Assembly: GCA_947499555.1 (NCBI GenBank)
Contig: CANMOU010000001.1
Coordinates: forward strand, 682,001 to 746,000
Direction of reading: 5' to 3'
DNA from: an uncultured Roseovarius sp.
GTDB taxonomy: Bacteria > Pseudomonadota > Alphaproteobacteria > Rhodobacterales > Rhodobacteraceae
Length of the DNA stretch: 64,000 nt
Positions 55,203 through 64,000 of the stretch are shown in pieces. The notes under the pieces are model-generated. The model saw only the letters and a list, made by a program, of their open reading frames with translations. It had not been told where the DNA came from and made no database searches. The translations under genes and the position numbers were made by a program. Position 1 is the stretch's first letter, and every line of letters starts with the position of its first letter.

Positions 55203-56882
55203 TCACCCTCGCTCGAACGTCACCACGCCGTCACAGATGGTTGCCACCGTCTGAGCTGCGGTGATCTTCGCCGGTGCGAGCGTTGTCAGATCATGGCTCA
55301 TCACCGCAACGTCCGCCATCATGCCGGCCTTGAGCGTGCCTTTGCGGTCCTCGTTGAATTCGACCCAGGCATTGTCAAACGTGTAGCTCGCCAAAGTGTC
55401 CATCAGACTTTGGGTCTCGTCGCGCCATCCCTCTCCGAGATCAAGCGGCGCAACGGCTGCCTTGATGTTGGGCATGACGTCCACCGGGATCACCGGCCAA
55501 TCGGTCGAAAAGACCACACGAGCGCCGGTCTCGCGGATGGTCTGAACCGGATAGGCCCCATCGATCTGATGCGGATGCAGGTACTGGCCCACGGCTGTGG
55601 GCGGGAAAATGTGCCCGCGCGGCGCATGGCCGGGCTGGATCGAGGCTACAACGCCCATTTCCGCCAGCCTTGGAATGTCATCGGGATGCACGACTTCCAG
55701 ATGTTCGATGCGGTGGCGGCTGTCGCGCGCCCCATTGGCCTCTTGCGCGGTCTGGTAGGCATCAAGTGTGCGGCGCACGCCCGCATCTCCGATGGCATGC
55801 ACGGCAATCTGAAAGCCAAGCCGATCGGCCTCGACGCAGCAGGCGACAAAATGCTCTTGCGTGAAGACCTCGTCCCCCATGTTGTCCCCTGCCCCCATCT
55901 CACCGGGATAAGGTTGCAACATCAGCGCCGTGCCGCTCTCAATCACGCCATCAATGAACATCTTTACATGGCTGCAGCGCACCATGTCGCTTTGAAACCG
56001 CGCCCGCATGGCCGGGGCCTCGGCACTCAGCCTTTCCACCGGGTCGGTGCCTTTCATGTGAAATGGCACGTGACAGCGAATGGGCAGACGGCCTTCGCGT
56101 TCCAACTCGTTCAAAAGCTCACACTGATAGGTGTTTCCATCCATCAGATGCAGCGTTGTGATCCCCTGCGCCGCGCAATGCTCAAGCCCACGCGCAATGA
56201 CATCACGGTCCATCTTGCGCTGCTCGGGTGTTGCAGGTGGCTTGGGGTCTTTGCCGGTGGTAAGTCCCAACATTTCGCGCCCGCCATGACGCGTGAGCGC
56301 CAGGACCGGGCTGTAGGCACCCGGCTCGAGCAATTCGCCCGAGGCAAGGCCGTCCTCTCCCATCACGATCTCGGAACCGGCGTCAACCTCACCGCCCTGC
56401 AAAAGCCCTGCCGCCTCAAGCGCTGCGGTATTGGCCCAGATCGTGTGGTGATCGGGTGCAAACATCGCCAAAGGGCGGTCAGAAATGATCTGGTCGAGAT
56501 CCTGTCGCGTAAGGGTTCTTCCCGTGCCAAGGATTCCGTAATCGGCCATCACGCAGAAGACCATTTCATGCGCTGGTATGGTCTCGGCGTAAGGCAAAAT
56601 TCGCGACTTCATCTCGTTGAGACCCTGCACGCCATAAAGGCTGAGGCAATCAAGCTCTACCGAGCCGCCAAAAAGATGCACATGGCTGTCAATAAATCCC
56701 GGAAGAACCGTGGCCTTACGGGCATCTATCAGCTTGGTTTCGCCCCCTGCCCTTGCCAGAACCGTATCATTCGTCCCCACCTGGGTGATCACGCCGTCCT
56801 TGATGGCAAGTGCCTCTGCCGATGGCTGATCCGTATCAAAGGTGATCAGGCGCCCGTTGTGGACGATGATATCTGGCTCCAT
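55203..56882 (-). CDS. YtcJ-like amidohydrolase
   Basis: Encodes 559 residues of the metal-dependent amidohydrolase superfamily. The metal ligands appear as PGFIDSHVHLFGG near residue 65, VHAIGDAGVRRTLDAY near 365, RIEHLEVVHPDDI near 395 and VVFSTDWPVIPVD near 465. The N-terminal composite beta domain (DIIVHNGRLITFDTD) and C-terminal ADVAVMSHDLTTL are typical of YtcJ/exoenzyme regulatory types. It is the last gene of the pot-type operon, so it probably hydrolyses an amide-containing compound imported by the transporter. Confidence 0.9.
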   Translation of the reverse strand: MEPDIIVHNGRLITFDTDQPSAEALAIKDGVITQVGTNDTVLARAGGETKLIDARKATVLPGFIDSHVHLFGGSVELDCLSLYGVQGLNEMKSRILPYAETIPAHEMVFCVMADYGILGTGRTLTRQDLDQIISDRPLAMFAPDHHTIWANTAALEAAGLLQGGEVDAGSEIVMGEDGLASGELLEPGAYSPVLALTRHGGREMLGLTTGKDPKPPATPEQRKMDRDVIARGLEHCAAQGITTLHLMDGNTYQCELLNELEREGRLPIRCHVPFHMKGTDPVERLSAEAPAMRARFQSDMVRCSHVKMFIDGVIESGTALMLQPYPGEMGAGDNMGDEVFTQEHFVACCVEADRLGFQIAVHAIGDAGVRRTLDAYQTAQEANGARDSRHRIEHLEVVHPDDIPRLAEMGVVASIQPGHAPRGHIFPPTAVGQYLHPHQIDGAYPVQTIRETGARVVFSTDWPVIPVDVMPNIKAAVAPLDLGEGWRDETQSLMDTLASYTFDNAWVEFNEDRKGTLKAGMMADVAVMSHDLTTLAPAKITAAQTVATICDGVVTFERG

Positions 56883-56949
56883 GGCACGCTCCTCCCAAAG
56901 CGCGTGCGGCCCCGCGAGATGAAGGGCCGCAGACTGGTGTATTCAGAGC

Positions 56950-57969
56950 TTACTTCTGAAGCTCTGTCCAGATCGCTGTGTAAAGCTTTGTCGCCTCTGG
57001 TGAGCAAGTTTTGGCCACATAGGCTGCGTCCTTGAGGTCATCCGGAATGATCACTTCGGGCGCTGTCTTCATGTCTTCGGGCATGAATTCCTCTGACCCT
57101 TTGATCCCATTGGCATAGCGTGCAAAGGACGACAGCATGGCGGCGTTTTCCGGGGCCATGATGAAGTTGAGGAAGGTCTTTGCCTCTTCCACATTCTGCG
57201 CATCGGCAAGAATTGCGGCATTGTCCATCCAGACCGGGAAGCCCTCTTGCGGATAGCCAAAGGCCACATCCGGGTTTTGCTCACGCGACCGGAAGGACGC
57301 CCCGTTCCAGTTCACCCCGGCGGACAGGTCATTCTTGGCGTATTTCTCGATATTGCCGTAGTCCATCGAAAGCCAGTTCGGCTTGGCCGCTTGCAGGATG
57401 TCGCGCACTTTCTTAAGGACTTCCTTGTCCTCTGTGCATTGCTCGCCGCCGGCATATTTGATGGCAAGACCCAGCACGTCATTCATTTCAGGCACAACGT
57501 TGATTTTGCCCTTCAGCTCTTCTGGTGGGTCAAAAATCACGGCCGCGGTGTTGATATCACCGCCATAGACCGCGGTGTTGACGGTGACGCCTACTGTGCC
57601 CCACTGCCAAGGCACTGTGTAGTTCCGACCTGGATCAAACTCCACGTCGACCCATTGCGGATCCATGTGTTTGAAGTTCTCCATCTCGTTGGGCTTTGAT
57701 TCCATCAAAAGCCCCTCTTCAATGAAGATCGGGATGTAAGTACCTGAAGGCACAACAACATCAAAGCCGTGCCCACCTGCCTTGATCTTGGCAAGCGCAG
57801 TATCATTGCTGTCGTAATCGGTGATCGTGACCTTGATGCCAGTCTCGGCCTCAAACTTCTCGATCATCTCGGGGCTGGTGTAGTTGCCCCAGTTGTAGAG
57901 GTTCAGCTGTCCCTCCGCGAGCGCGGGGCTTGCCAGTAGAACAGCCAGTGCCGTTAACGTCTTTTTCAT
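56950..57969 (-). CDS. Spermidine/putrescine-type periplasmic binding protein
   Basis: Encodes 339 residues. [18 protein letters not shown] is the signal peptide, and [24 protein letters not shown] starts the PotD/PotF-type fold. [25 protein letters not shown] and [22 protein letters not shown] are family features. It is encoded with the two permeases and the ATPase. Polyamine specificity is suggested by family but not proven. Confidence 0.92.
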   Translation of the reverse strand: MKKTLTALAVLLASPALAEGQLNLYNWGNYTSPEMIEKFEAETGIKVTITDYDSNDTALAKIKAGGHGFDVVVPSGTYIPIFIEEGLLMESKPNEMENFKHMDPQWVDVEFDPGRNYTVPWQWGTVGVTVNTAVYGGDINTAAVIFDPPEELKGKINVVPEMNDVLGLAIKYAGGEQCTEDKEVLKKVRDILQAAKPNWLSMDYGNIEKYAKNDLSAGVNWNGASFRSREQNPDVAFGYPQEGFPVWMDNAAILADAQNVEEAKTFLNFIMAPENAAMLSSFARYANGIKGSEEFMPEDMKTAPEVIIPDDLKDAAYVAKTCSPEATKLYTAIWTELQK

Positions 57970-57989
57970 TGTCTTTCTCCCTAGTTAAT

Positions 57990-58793
57990 TCAGGTCTTTC
58001 TCTTGCTCAAAATCGTGAAGGCGATCACCAAGGTCACGGAAATCGCCAACAAAACAGTGGAAATCGCGTTGATTTCCGGCGTGACCACCCGGCGCAATTG
58101 CCCAAGCATGTAAGTGGGCAGCGTATCTTGGCCCGCAGATTTTACAAACTCTGTAATGACCACGTCATCGAGAGAGATGACAAACGCCAGCATCGCTCCG
58201 GCAAGGATGCCCGGCCAGAGCTGTGGCAAGGTGATCCGGCGGAACACTTGGTACGGCGTCGCATAAAGATCGGCGGCGGCCTGTTCGAGGCTCAGATCCA
58301 TACCCTGCAGCCGCGCGCGGATGGGCAGGTAGGCAAAGGGAATGCAGAAAGCCGAATGCGCCATAATGAGGTAGAGGAGCCCGGTGTATCCCGTTGCCAC
58401 TTTGATCATTGCAAAGAAGATCAGAAGCGCCACGGCGGTCACGATCTCAGGCACCATCAGCGGCTGGTTGATCATGGCAAAGACCACGGACTGACCCTTG
58501 AATTTGCGTGTGCGCGTGGTGGCAAGTGCGGCCAGAACAGCCACAGTCGTGGAAATGCCCGCCGCGCAAACTGCGATGATGAGCGAACGCACGGTGGCTT
58601 CCTGCACCTGCTCATTATCCCAGGCCGACACATACCAGCGCCAGGAAAACCCTTCCCAGATGGCAATCGACGAACCTGCGTTGAAGGAATAGACCACCAA
58701 TAGGATGATCGGCATGTAGAGCATGAAGAAACAGGCCATGGCGATGGTGGTAAAGCCCGTCTGACGGCGGATATCGAAACCGCGCTTAGCCAT
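57990..58793 (-). CDS. PotC-type ABC transporter permease
   Basis: Encodes 267 residues from ATG 58793, which overlaps the previous permease by eight bases; an upstream start would overlap more. Six membrane segments are present, and the EAA loop reads LEQAAADLYATPYQVFRRITLPQLWPGILAG near residue 175, where it contacts the ATPase. With the downstream and upstream genes it forms the inner-membrane channel of the importer. Confidence 0.92.
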   Translation of the reverse strand: MAKRGFDIRRQTGFTTIAMACFFMLYMPIILLVVYSFNAGSSIAIWEGFSWRWYVSAWDNEQVQEATVRSLIIAVCAAGISTTVAVLAALATTRTRKFKGQSVVFAMINQPLMVPEIVTAVALLIFFAMIKVATGYTGLLYLIMAHSAFCIPFAYLPIRARLQGMDLSLEQAAADLYATPYQVFRRITLPQLWPGILAGAMLAFVISLDDVVITEFVKSAGQDTLPTYMLGQLRRVVTPEINAISTVLLAISVTLVIAFTILSKRKT

Positions 58794-59697
58794 GACGCAC
58801 ATCCTCATCTCCCGCGGCGCGGACATAGAGAATAAGCGCCACCATCACGATGGCCAGAAGCGTGATCGAAAGTGCCGCCCCCAAGGGCCAGTTACGCCCC
58901 TGCCCGAATTGCAACTCAATGAGATTGCCAATCATGAGTTGGTTGCCGCCGCCCATTACGCGCGGCGTCACGTAAGCACCCAGCGAGGGGACAAAGACGA
59001 GGATCGAGCCCGCAATCACGCCCGGTTTCACAAGCGGCAGGATCACCCGGCGCAGCACCTGAAACCGCGTCGCGTAAAGATCGTAACCTGCCTCGACAAG
59101 GCTGAAATTCAACCGCTCCATTGAGGCGTAGATCGGCAGCACCATGAGCGGCAGGTAGACGTAGACCATGCCGATAATGATGGCGAATTCGGTAAAAAGC
59201 ATCTGGATGGGTTCATCTATGACACCCAGGCCAATCAGCACCGTGTTCACCGTGCCCTCATTGCGGATGAGTTCGAGGATGGCAAAAGTGCGGATCAGCA
59301 GGTTTGTCCAGAACGGGATGATGATCAACAGCATCCAAAGCTCACGCTGCGACTTGGGGCGCGTGGCAATAAAATACGCCGTGGGAAAGCCGAGTATGAG
59401 GCAGACCAGTGTTGTCATCAGCGACAGTTTCACAGACCGCCAGAAGATACTCAGATGCGCGTCAGACCAGCCAAGCGTGTCGTCGAAGATGTCCCTTTGC
59501 AGGATCACATTGAACCACGCGTCAGTGGAAAACTCCCACTCGACACCGCCAAAATCACCCGGCGCAAGGAAGGAATAGACAAGCGTGATCAGAAGCGGGC
59601 CACTGGCCGCGAAAACAAGAATGGTCAGCGCAGGAGCCAGCAAGAACCAGCGACGGCGGGCCGCAACCTGTTCTTGTGATAATGCCTGCCCCGCCAT
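58786..59697 (-). CDS. PotB-type ABC transporter permease
   Basis: Encodes 303 residues with six membrane segments. The EAA loop is LVEAGYDLYATRFQVLRRVILPLVKPGVIAG near residue 205, and FPTAYFIATRPKSQRELWMLLIIIPFWTNLLIRTFA is characteristic of PotB/PotH. It follows the ATPase gene by three bases and overlaps the next permease gene. Confidence 0.92.
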   Translation of the reverse strand: MAGQALSQEQVAARRRWFLLAPALTILVFAASGPLLITLVYSFLAPGDFGGVEWEFSTDAWFNVILQRDIFDDTLGWSDAHLSIFWRSVKLSLMTTLVCLILGFPTAYFIATRPKSQRELWMLLIIIPFWTNLLIRTFAILELIRNEGTVNTVLIGLGVIDEPIQMLFTEFAIIIGMVYVYLPLMVLPIYASMERLNFSLVEAGYDLYATRFQVLRRVILPLVKPGVIAGSILVFVPSLGAYVTPRVMGGGNQLMIGNLIELQFGQGRNWPLGAALSITLLAIVMVALILYVRAAGDEDVRHG

Positions 59698-59700
59698 CCC

Positions 59701-60780
59701 CTAATCCCTTAGAACCTGAGCGACAGCGTCGCCAAAATGGATGCCCACGCGGTCGCCCTGAGCCAACCCCGCCTCGGTATCCGGGCTGTTTTGCTGGCGC
59801 AGAACAAAGCCTGTGCCGTCGTCAATATCGACATGGAAATGCGTGTCCGTGCCGAAATAGACAATCTCACGCAGCGCGCCTCGCAACAGCCCCTCCGCCT
59901 CGGGGACAAGCCGCGCATGCTCGGGCCGCACGGCCAGCGTCACCTTGCCGCTGGGTGTTGTCCCTTCCTGCATTCGCGCTGAAATGCGTTGTCCCGACGA
60001 CAGCTTGACCTTCGCTGTCTGACCATCCCGCCCGTCAATCTCGGCAGGAAGGAAGTTCGTGTCGCCGATGAAATCCGCCACAAACCGTTCTGCGGGATGG
60101 TCATAGATATCACGTGGCCCACCGATCTGGCGGATCGAACCGGCCTCCATCACCGCGATCCGGTCGGACATGGTCAGCGCCTCTTCCTGATCATGCGTGA
60201 CGAAGATGAAGGTGATCCCCGTCTCCGATTGCAGGCGCTTCAATTCAAGCTGCATGTCCTTGCGCAGCTTGAAATCCAACGCGCTCAGAGGCTCATCAAG
60301 CAAAAGTACCTTCGGTTTCGGCGCAAGCGCGCGGGCCAACGCAACACGTTGTTGCTGACCGCCCGAGATCTGGCTGGTCTGACGATCCGCCAGTTGTGTC
60401 ATCTTCACCAGCGCCATCATCTCGTCCACGGTCGCGGCAATCTCTGACTTCGGTTTGCCAAGCATCTCCAGGCCAAACCCGATGTTCTGCGCCACCGTCA
60501 TATGCGGAAAGAGCGCGTAGCTTTGAAACACGGTGTTGATCGGGCGCTTATGCGGGGGAGCCGCCAGAATGCTTTCGCCAAACATGTCTAGACTGCCCGA
60601 GGTTGGGTTCTCAAACCCTGCGATGAGGCGCAGAAGCGTGGTTTTTCCACAGCCGGAAGGCCCCAATAGCGTAAAAAATTCATTGTCTTGGATATCGATG
60701 TCAACGTCAGCCAGAGCTTCGACAGGCGGTTGACCCGGATAGACCTTCCGCAGATTTCTGGCGCTGATTGCGACGCTCAA
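59701..60780 (-). CDS. PotA-type ABC transporter ATPase
   Basis: Encodes 359 residues. Start TTG 60780 is chosen because GGGGGA lies seven bases upstream and an in-frame stop closes the frame two codons before. Walker A is [12 protein letters not shown] (near 40), the signature [14 protein letters not shown] (near 140), Walker [13 protein letters not shown], and a C-terminal TOBE-like domain follows (residues 250-359). It powers the adjacent permeases and heads the five-gene operon. Confidence 0.94.
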   Translation of the reverse strand: MSVAISARNLRKVYPGQPPVEALADVDIDIQDNEFFTLLGPSGCGKTTLLRLIAGFENPTSGSLDMFGESILAAPPHKRPINTVFQSYALFPHMTVAQNIGFGLEMLGKPKSEIAATVDEMMALVKMTQLADRQTSQISGGQQQRVALARALAPKPKVLLLDEPLSALDFKLRKDMQLELKRLQSETGITFIFVTHDQEEALTMSDRIAVMEAGSIRQIGGPRDIYDHPAERFVADFIGDTNFLPAEIDGRDGQTAKVKLSSGQRISARMQEGTTPSGKVTLAVRPEHARLVPEAEGLLRGALREIVYFGTDTHFHVDIDDGTGFVLRQQNSPDTEAGLAQGDRVGIHFGDAVAQVLRD

Positions 60781-60866
60781 ATTCTATCCCCCGGCCTTGC
60801 AGGGCACGTCCCAAAATTGCTGCCGCTGCATAATGGAATGATTGCGCTAAATGTGATTGTAAGAAA

Positions 60867-60882
60867 TACCCCTTTTGGGGTA
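60867..60882. promoter_or_regulatory. Palindromic operator candidate between transporter operon and luxR-type gene
   Basis: TACCCC (60867-60872) and GGGGTA (60877-60882) form perfect six-base arms around TTTT, in the 131-base gap between divergent genes. Position and symmetry suit a dimeric regulator, most simply the adjacent LuxR-type protein, acting on both directions. Confidence 0.6.
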
Positions 60883-60911
60883 GTTTTTTGCGTAATTCTT
60901 TCATTTTGCGG

Positions 60912-61718
60912 GTGATATTGACTGAGCCGCTTTCTCCAACGGATGTGATCCGCCTCCGTCTCGCGATGGCTCAGGCCGGAACTGGGCGTTTCTTCACCAA
61001 CTTTAAGCGCTTGATTCAGGCGCGGCTGAAGTTCGATACGTTTCTACTCTTCCGCTTCGACCCAGGCACACCACCACAGGTGCTCGACAGTTGGATCAGG
61101 CCCAAGGCTTTTCCATTGGATGTGCTCGACGAATATGTCGAGGGGTTCTACCGATTGGACCCCTTCTTTCAGCTTGAGAACATTCCCGCCAAAGGTCTGA
61201 CAACGCGCCTCTCTGATATCGCGCCGGACCGGTTTTTCTCGAGCGAATATTATCTGCAGTATTATCGCCTCACGCGCATCTGCGAGGAAGTTGGCCTTCT
61301 GGCCCCCCTGCCCTCCGGGTCCGTCGCGCATCTGTCCTTGAGCCGGCTTGAAACCACGGGTCCGTATCGACGACGCGAATTGCAATGCCTGATGCACTAC
61401 AGCCCGGTCTTGATGGAGCTTCTGACCACGCATTGCAGTCGTTTTGAAACCGGCAAGCCGCTCAAAGCCCCGGAACCCGCGCCACCGCCATTGGAGCAGA
61501 TCATTCTGACGCAGGTGCAAGAGACATTGGGGCTCGGACTTACGCGGCGCGAGGCGCAGATCGCGGGGCTGGTGCTTCAAGGTCATTCCAATGGGTCAGC
61601 CGCGCTTTTGCTTGGGATATCAAAGGAAACCTCAAAGGTGCATCGCCGCAATCTCTATCGCAAGCTGGACATCTCATCGCAAAGAGAGCTCTTTACGATG
61701 CTGCGACACCTGCTTTGA
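60912..61718 (+). CDS. LuxR-family helix-turn-helix regulator (sensor domain without clear AHL motifs)
   Basis: Encodes about 268 residues from GTG 60912. TTG 60888 and TTG 60918 are alternatives, since no strong ribosome-binding site is present. The N-terminal 190 residues look like a GAF or PAS-type sensor (FFTNFKRLIQARLKFDTFLLFRFD). The C-terminus is a LuxR helix-turn-helix (LTRREAQIAGLVLQGHSNGSAALLLGISKETSKVHRRNLYRKL). Divergence from the transporter operon makes it the probable local regulator, responding to the imported compound. Confidence 0.85.
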   Translation: MILTEPLSPTDVIRLRLAMAQAGTGRFFTNFKRLIQARLKFDTFLLFRFDPGTPPQVLDSWIRPKAFPLDVLDEYVEGFYRLDPFFQLENIPAKGLTTRLSDIAPDRFFSSEYYLQYYRLTRICEEVGLLAPLPSGSVAHLSLSRLETTGPYRRRELQCLMHYSPVLMELLTTHCSRFETGKPLKAPEPAPPPLEQIILTQVQETLGLGLTRREAQIAGLVLQGHSNGSAALLLGISKETSKVHRRNLYRKLDISSQRELFTMLRHLL

Positions 61719-61724
61719 CCTTGC

Positions 61725-63125
61725 TCACCGGTTGCAGCGCAGACAAACCTCATGCATGCGGCGCTGAAGCTGAAACCGGCAGGTGAGCTGTTTCATCGGG
61801 TTGGACTGGTCCGTCATCATCCATAGGCTGACCCAGGCAGCGACACCTGCAAAAAGAACACCGCCAACTGCCTGGCCGATCAGAACTCCCGGTGCCCCGA
61901 AAAACGCCCCGCCGACGATCACAAGCGGCAGCGTACCCAGGGTTTGCCGCCCCCAATTGATCCAGGTCGAATAGCCAGGGTGACCAAGGTTGTTGAAGGA
62001 CGCATTAGCCACAAAGATCACCGCATTAAAGAAACTCGCCAAAGCCAGCGGCCCGCAGAACAGAAAGATCAGTTCCCGCGTCATGCCTTCGGCGCCAAAG
62101 AGGTCGGCAATCGGACCACGCAGGATAAAGAGCACCGAAGTAACGCCGACTACGTAAAGCCCGGCGAAGATCACGCCGTCGAAAAAAGTCTCGCGCACCC
62201 GGTCAAGCCGCCCTGCCCCATAGTTCTGCCCCATTATCGGCCCGATCGATCCCGAAAGCGCCAGAACCACCGAAAAGACAACGGGAACCATCCGATTGAT
62301 GATGGCCATGCCCGCCACCGCATCGGTGCCGTATTTCGCCATTTCCCGTGTGACAATCGCCGTCCCGACGGGCGCCGCGATGGTTGCCAGAATGGCGGGC
62401 GTCGCAATCTGCATGCCCTCGCGAATGTCGTACATAAAGCATTGCACACGCGGCACGGCAAAGGCGTTGTAGACCCGTATCGCAGGCCAAAGCGCAATCA
62501 CCATGGTGGCAAACCTTGCTGCCACAGTAGCCCAGGCCGCGCCTTCAAGGCCCATCGACAAGGCAAAGATAAAGATCGGGTCCAGCACACCGTTGACAAG
62601 TGCGCCCACAAGCGAGGGATACATCGCCCGCGTACCATCACCATAGGCGCGCAGCACCGCGACGGTGGTCATGCCAAGGCCGGACATGATCGTCGTTGGC
62701 AGGATGATCCAAAGGTAATCCTTGGCGCGCTCTGCGACATCCCCACTGGCCCCGAGAAGGCCAAGGATGAAATCAAGATTAGGCATCATGATCAGAGGGA
62801 TGAGGATGCCAAACACGATGGCGAACATGCTAGAGCTGAAGGCGTGTTCGCGTGCCGGAAGGTCCTTTCCCCCGCCCAGCGAATTCGCAACAAGCGCGCC
62901 GGCCGCAACGGAAAGCCCGATATTGATGGCGCTGGCAAAAAACATCACCACGCTGGCATACCCGGCAGCTGCGGCCAGTGCCTCTTGCCCCAGCATCGAG
63001 ATAAACAGCACATCAATCAGATCGACGGCGAAAATGGCCATAAGGCCAATACTCGACGTGAGCGACATGACCGAAACATGCCGCATCAGGTTACCTTCGA
63101 TGAACCGCGCTTCGATATGGGCCAA
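61725..63125 (-). CDS. MATE family efflux transporter
   Basis: Encodes 466 residues with about twelve hydrophobic segments arranged as two halves. SLTSSIGLMAIFAVDLIDVLFISMLG at the N-terminus and SGSIGPIMGQNYGAGRLDRVRE in the middle are typical MATE stretches. MATE proteins export drugs or metabolites with Na+ or H+ gradients; no substrate is indicated. It is convergent with the luxR-type gene, seven bases apart. Confidence 0.93.
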   Translation of the reverse strand: MAHIEARFIEGNLMRHVSVMSLTSSIGLMAIFAVDLIDVLFISMLGQEALAAAAGYASVVMFFASAINIGLSVAAGALVANSLGGGKDLPAREHAFSSSMFAIVFGILIPLIMMPNLDFILGLLGASGDVAERAKDYLWIILPTTIMSGLGMTTVAVLRAYGDGTRAMYPSLVGALVNGVLDPIFIFALSMGLEGAAWATVAARFATMVIALWPAIRVYNAFAVPRVQCFMYDIREGMQIATPAILATIAAPVGTAIVTREMAKYGTDAVAGMAIINRMVPVVFSVVLALSGSIGPIMGQNYGAGRLDRVRETFFDGVIFAGLYVVGVTSVLFILRGPIADLFGAEGMTRELIFLFCGPLALASFFNAVIFVANASFNNLGHPGYSTWINWGRQTLGTLPLVIVGGAFFGAPGVLIGQAVGGVLFAGVAAWVSLWMMTDQSNPMKQLTCRFQLQRRMHEVCLRCNR

Positions 63126-63227
63126 GGGGGGCCTCCGTGGACTTTAGGTAAAAGCGATGTAACACCCTGCACCCAAAGCACAATAATCGAAAGGCGCGTC
63201 TTTACTGTGCGAAAACGCGCAGAAAAA

Positions 63228-64000
63228 TCAGAAGAACGCCTGCAGCCCGGTTTGCGCCCGACCCAGAATAAGCGCATGCACATCATGCGTCCCTTCATAG
63301 GTGTTCACCGTTTCGAGGTTCATCATGTGGCGGATCACCTGAAATTCCTCGGAAATTCCGTTGCCGCCATGCATGTCGCGCGCCATCCGGGCAATATCCA
63401 AGGCCTTGCCACAATTGTTGCGCTTGATCAGCGAAATCATCTCGGGCGCGGCTTTCGCCTCATCCAGAAGGCGCCCGACGCGCAGCGCGGCTTGCAAACC
63501 CAATGTAATCTCGGTCTGCATGTCGGCGAGTTTCTTCTGGAAAAGCTGTGTCTGCGCAATTGGACGATTAAACTGCTTGCGGTCGAGCCCGTATTGCCGC
63601 GCACCGTGCCAGCAAAACTCTGCCGCGCCCATCACGCCCCAGGCAATGCCGTAGCGCGCGCGGTTCAAACATCCAAAAGGCCCTTTAAGCCCTTGAACAT
63701 TCGGCAATAGCGCATCTTCACCAACCTCGACACCATCCAGAACAATCTCGCCTGTAATCGATGCGCGTAAGGATTGCTTGCCTGCAATCTTCGGCGCGCT
63801 GAGGCCCTTCATACCCTTCTCAAGCACAAAGCCCCGGATCTTGCCCTCATGGGCGTCGGACTTGGCCCAGATCACAAACACATCGGCAATGGGAGAATTG
63901 GAAATCCACATTTTCGAGCCGCTGATCTTATACCCCGCCGCGGTCTTCTCCGCCCGGGTCTTCATGCCTGCCGGATCCGAGCCTGCATCGGGCTCAGTCA
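63228..64000 (-). CDS. Glutaryl-CoA dehydrogenase (5' part beyond window)
   Basis: About 257 C-terminal residues are visible; the frame continues past the right edge, where it reads [17 protein letters not shown], the FAD-binding region of acyl-CoA dehydrogenases. [41 protein letters not shown] carries the catalytic glutamate (YEGTHD) in the glutaryl-CoA dehydrogenase form. The enzyme oxidises and decarboxylates glutaryl-CoA in lysine and tryptophan breakdown. The full protein is normally about 400 residues. Confidence 0.93.
   Translation of the reverse strand, partial: TEPDAGSDPAGMKTRAEKTAAGYKISGSKMWISNSPIADVFVIWAKSDAHEGKIRGFVLEKGMKGLSAPKIAGKQSLRASITGEIVLDGVEVGEDALLPNVQGLKGPFGCLNRARYGIAWGVMGAAEFCWHGARQYGLDRKQFNRPIAQTQLFQKKLADMQTEITLGLQAALRVGRLLDEAKAAPEMISLIKRNNCGKALDIARMARDMHGGNGISEEFQVIRHMMNLETVNTYEGTHDVHALILGRAQTGLQAFF

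Noticed and set aside
55134-57035. A 633-codon open frame on the plus strand
   Set aside because: It lies antisense to the amidohydrolase gene, which has clear metal-ligand motifs. The plus-strand product is rich in His, Arg and Cys with no recognisable domain, a typical shadow of high-GC coding DNA.
61944-63710. A 588-codon open frame on the plus strand
   Set aside because: Antisense to the MATE and glutaryl-CoA dehydrogenase genes and spanning the gap between them; composition is that of a reverse-strand shadow.

Overview
The window looks like a core chromosomal segment of a Roseobacter-group alphaproteobacterium (Rhodobacteraceae). The evidence is gene content and order: a suf operon containing sufB-C-D-S, an ispDF fusion, dusB-ntrBC-ntrYX-trkAH-hfq-hflX in one block, tatABC, ribBX-ribH-nusB, bdhA, an AHL-type LuxR, a Hint-domain protein and a VPLPA-CTERM-like protein. 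This assignment is inferred from protein features, not from a database match. No transposase, integrase, phage gene, CRISPR array or rRNA was seen.

Layout. 1-6948: the 3' part of a suf Fe-S assembly operon, interrupted by small membrane proteins, a SAM-fold protein and two YIP1-like proteins. 6958-7246: tRNA-Arg(CCG) and tRNA-Cys(GCA). 7394-12583: a COQ10/RatA-like protein, an MmgE/PrpD protein, amtB, and the minus-strand chain ispDF-pgpA-pncC. 12785-25156: dusB, the NtrBC and NtrYX two-component systems, TrkA/TrkH potassium uptake, Hfq and HflX. 25230-31150: PPOX-like protein, RF3, NTF2-like protein, Hint protein, an atypical SDR and an AlkC-like DNA glycosylase. 31260-35412: a Na+/solute symporter, a small basic protein, TatABC and a DUF815 ATPase. 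35460-39767: exported VPLPA protein, BASS transporter, nusB-ribH-ribBX and a small membrane protein. 39842-48649: a candidate structured RNA, LysE exporter, entericidin-like lipoprotein, orphan peptide-binding protein, candidate sRNA, 3-hydroxybutyrate dehydrogenase, DUF502, PsuG, homocysteine methyltransferase and a GNAT. 48824-50618: rpsB-tsf. 50800-55202: two glyoxalase-fold genes, an amidinotransferase with a structured leader, and an aroQ-luxR pair. 55203-61718: a potABCD-type transporter plus amidohydrolase, with a divergent LuxR-type regulator and a palindrome between them. 61725-64000: a MATE exporter and the 3' part of glutaryl-CoA dehydrogenase.

The genes form tightly packed operons, with many 1-8 bp start/stop overlaps. 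Nitrogen control (NtrB/NtrC, NtrY/NtrX, AmtB) is well represented. Both response regulators lack the GAFTGA sigma-54 loop, as known for Rhodobacter capsulatus NtrC.

I did not find a clear undescribed multi-gene system. The best leads are non-coding: a complex fold at 39842-40022, competing hairpins with a sequestered ribosome-binding site before the amidinotransferase gene, an orphan promoter-terminator pair near 42837-42994, a repeat array before the homocysteine methyltransferase gene, and a VOC gene flanked by inverted copies of a dispersed element.
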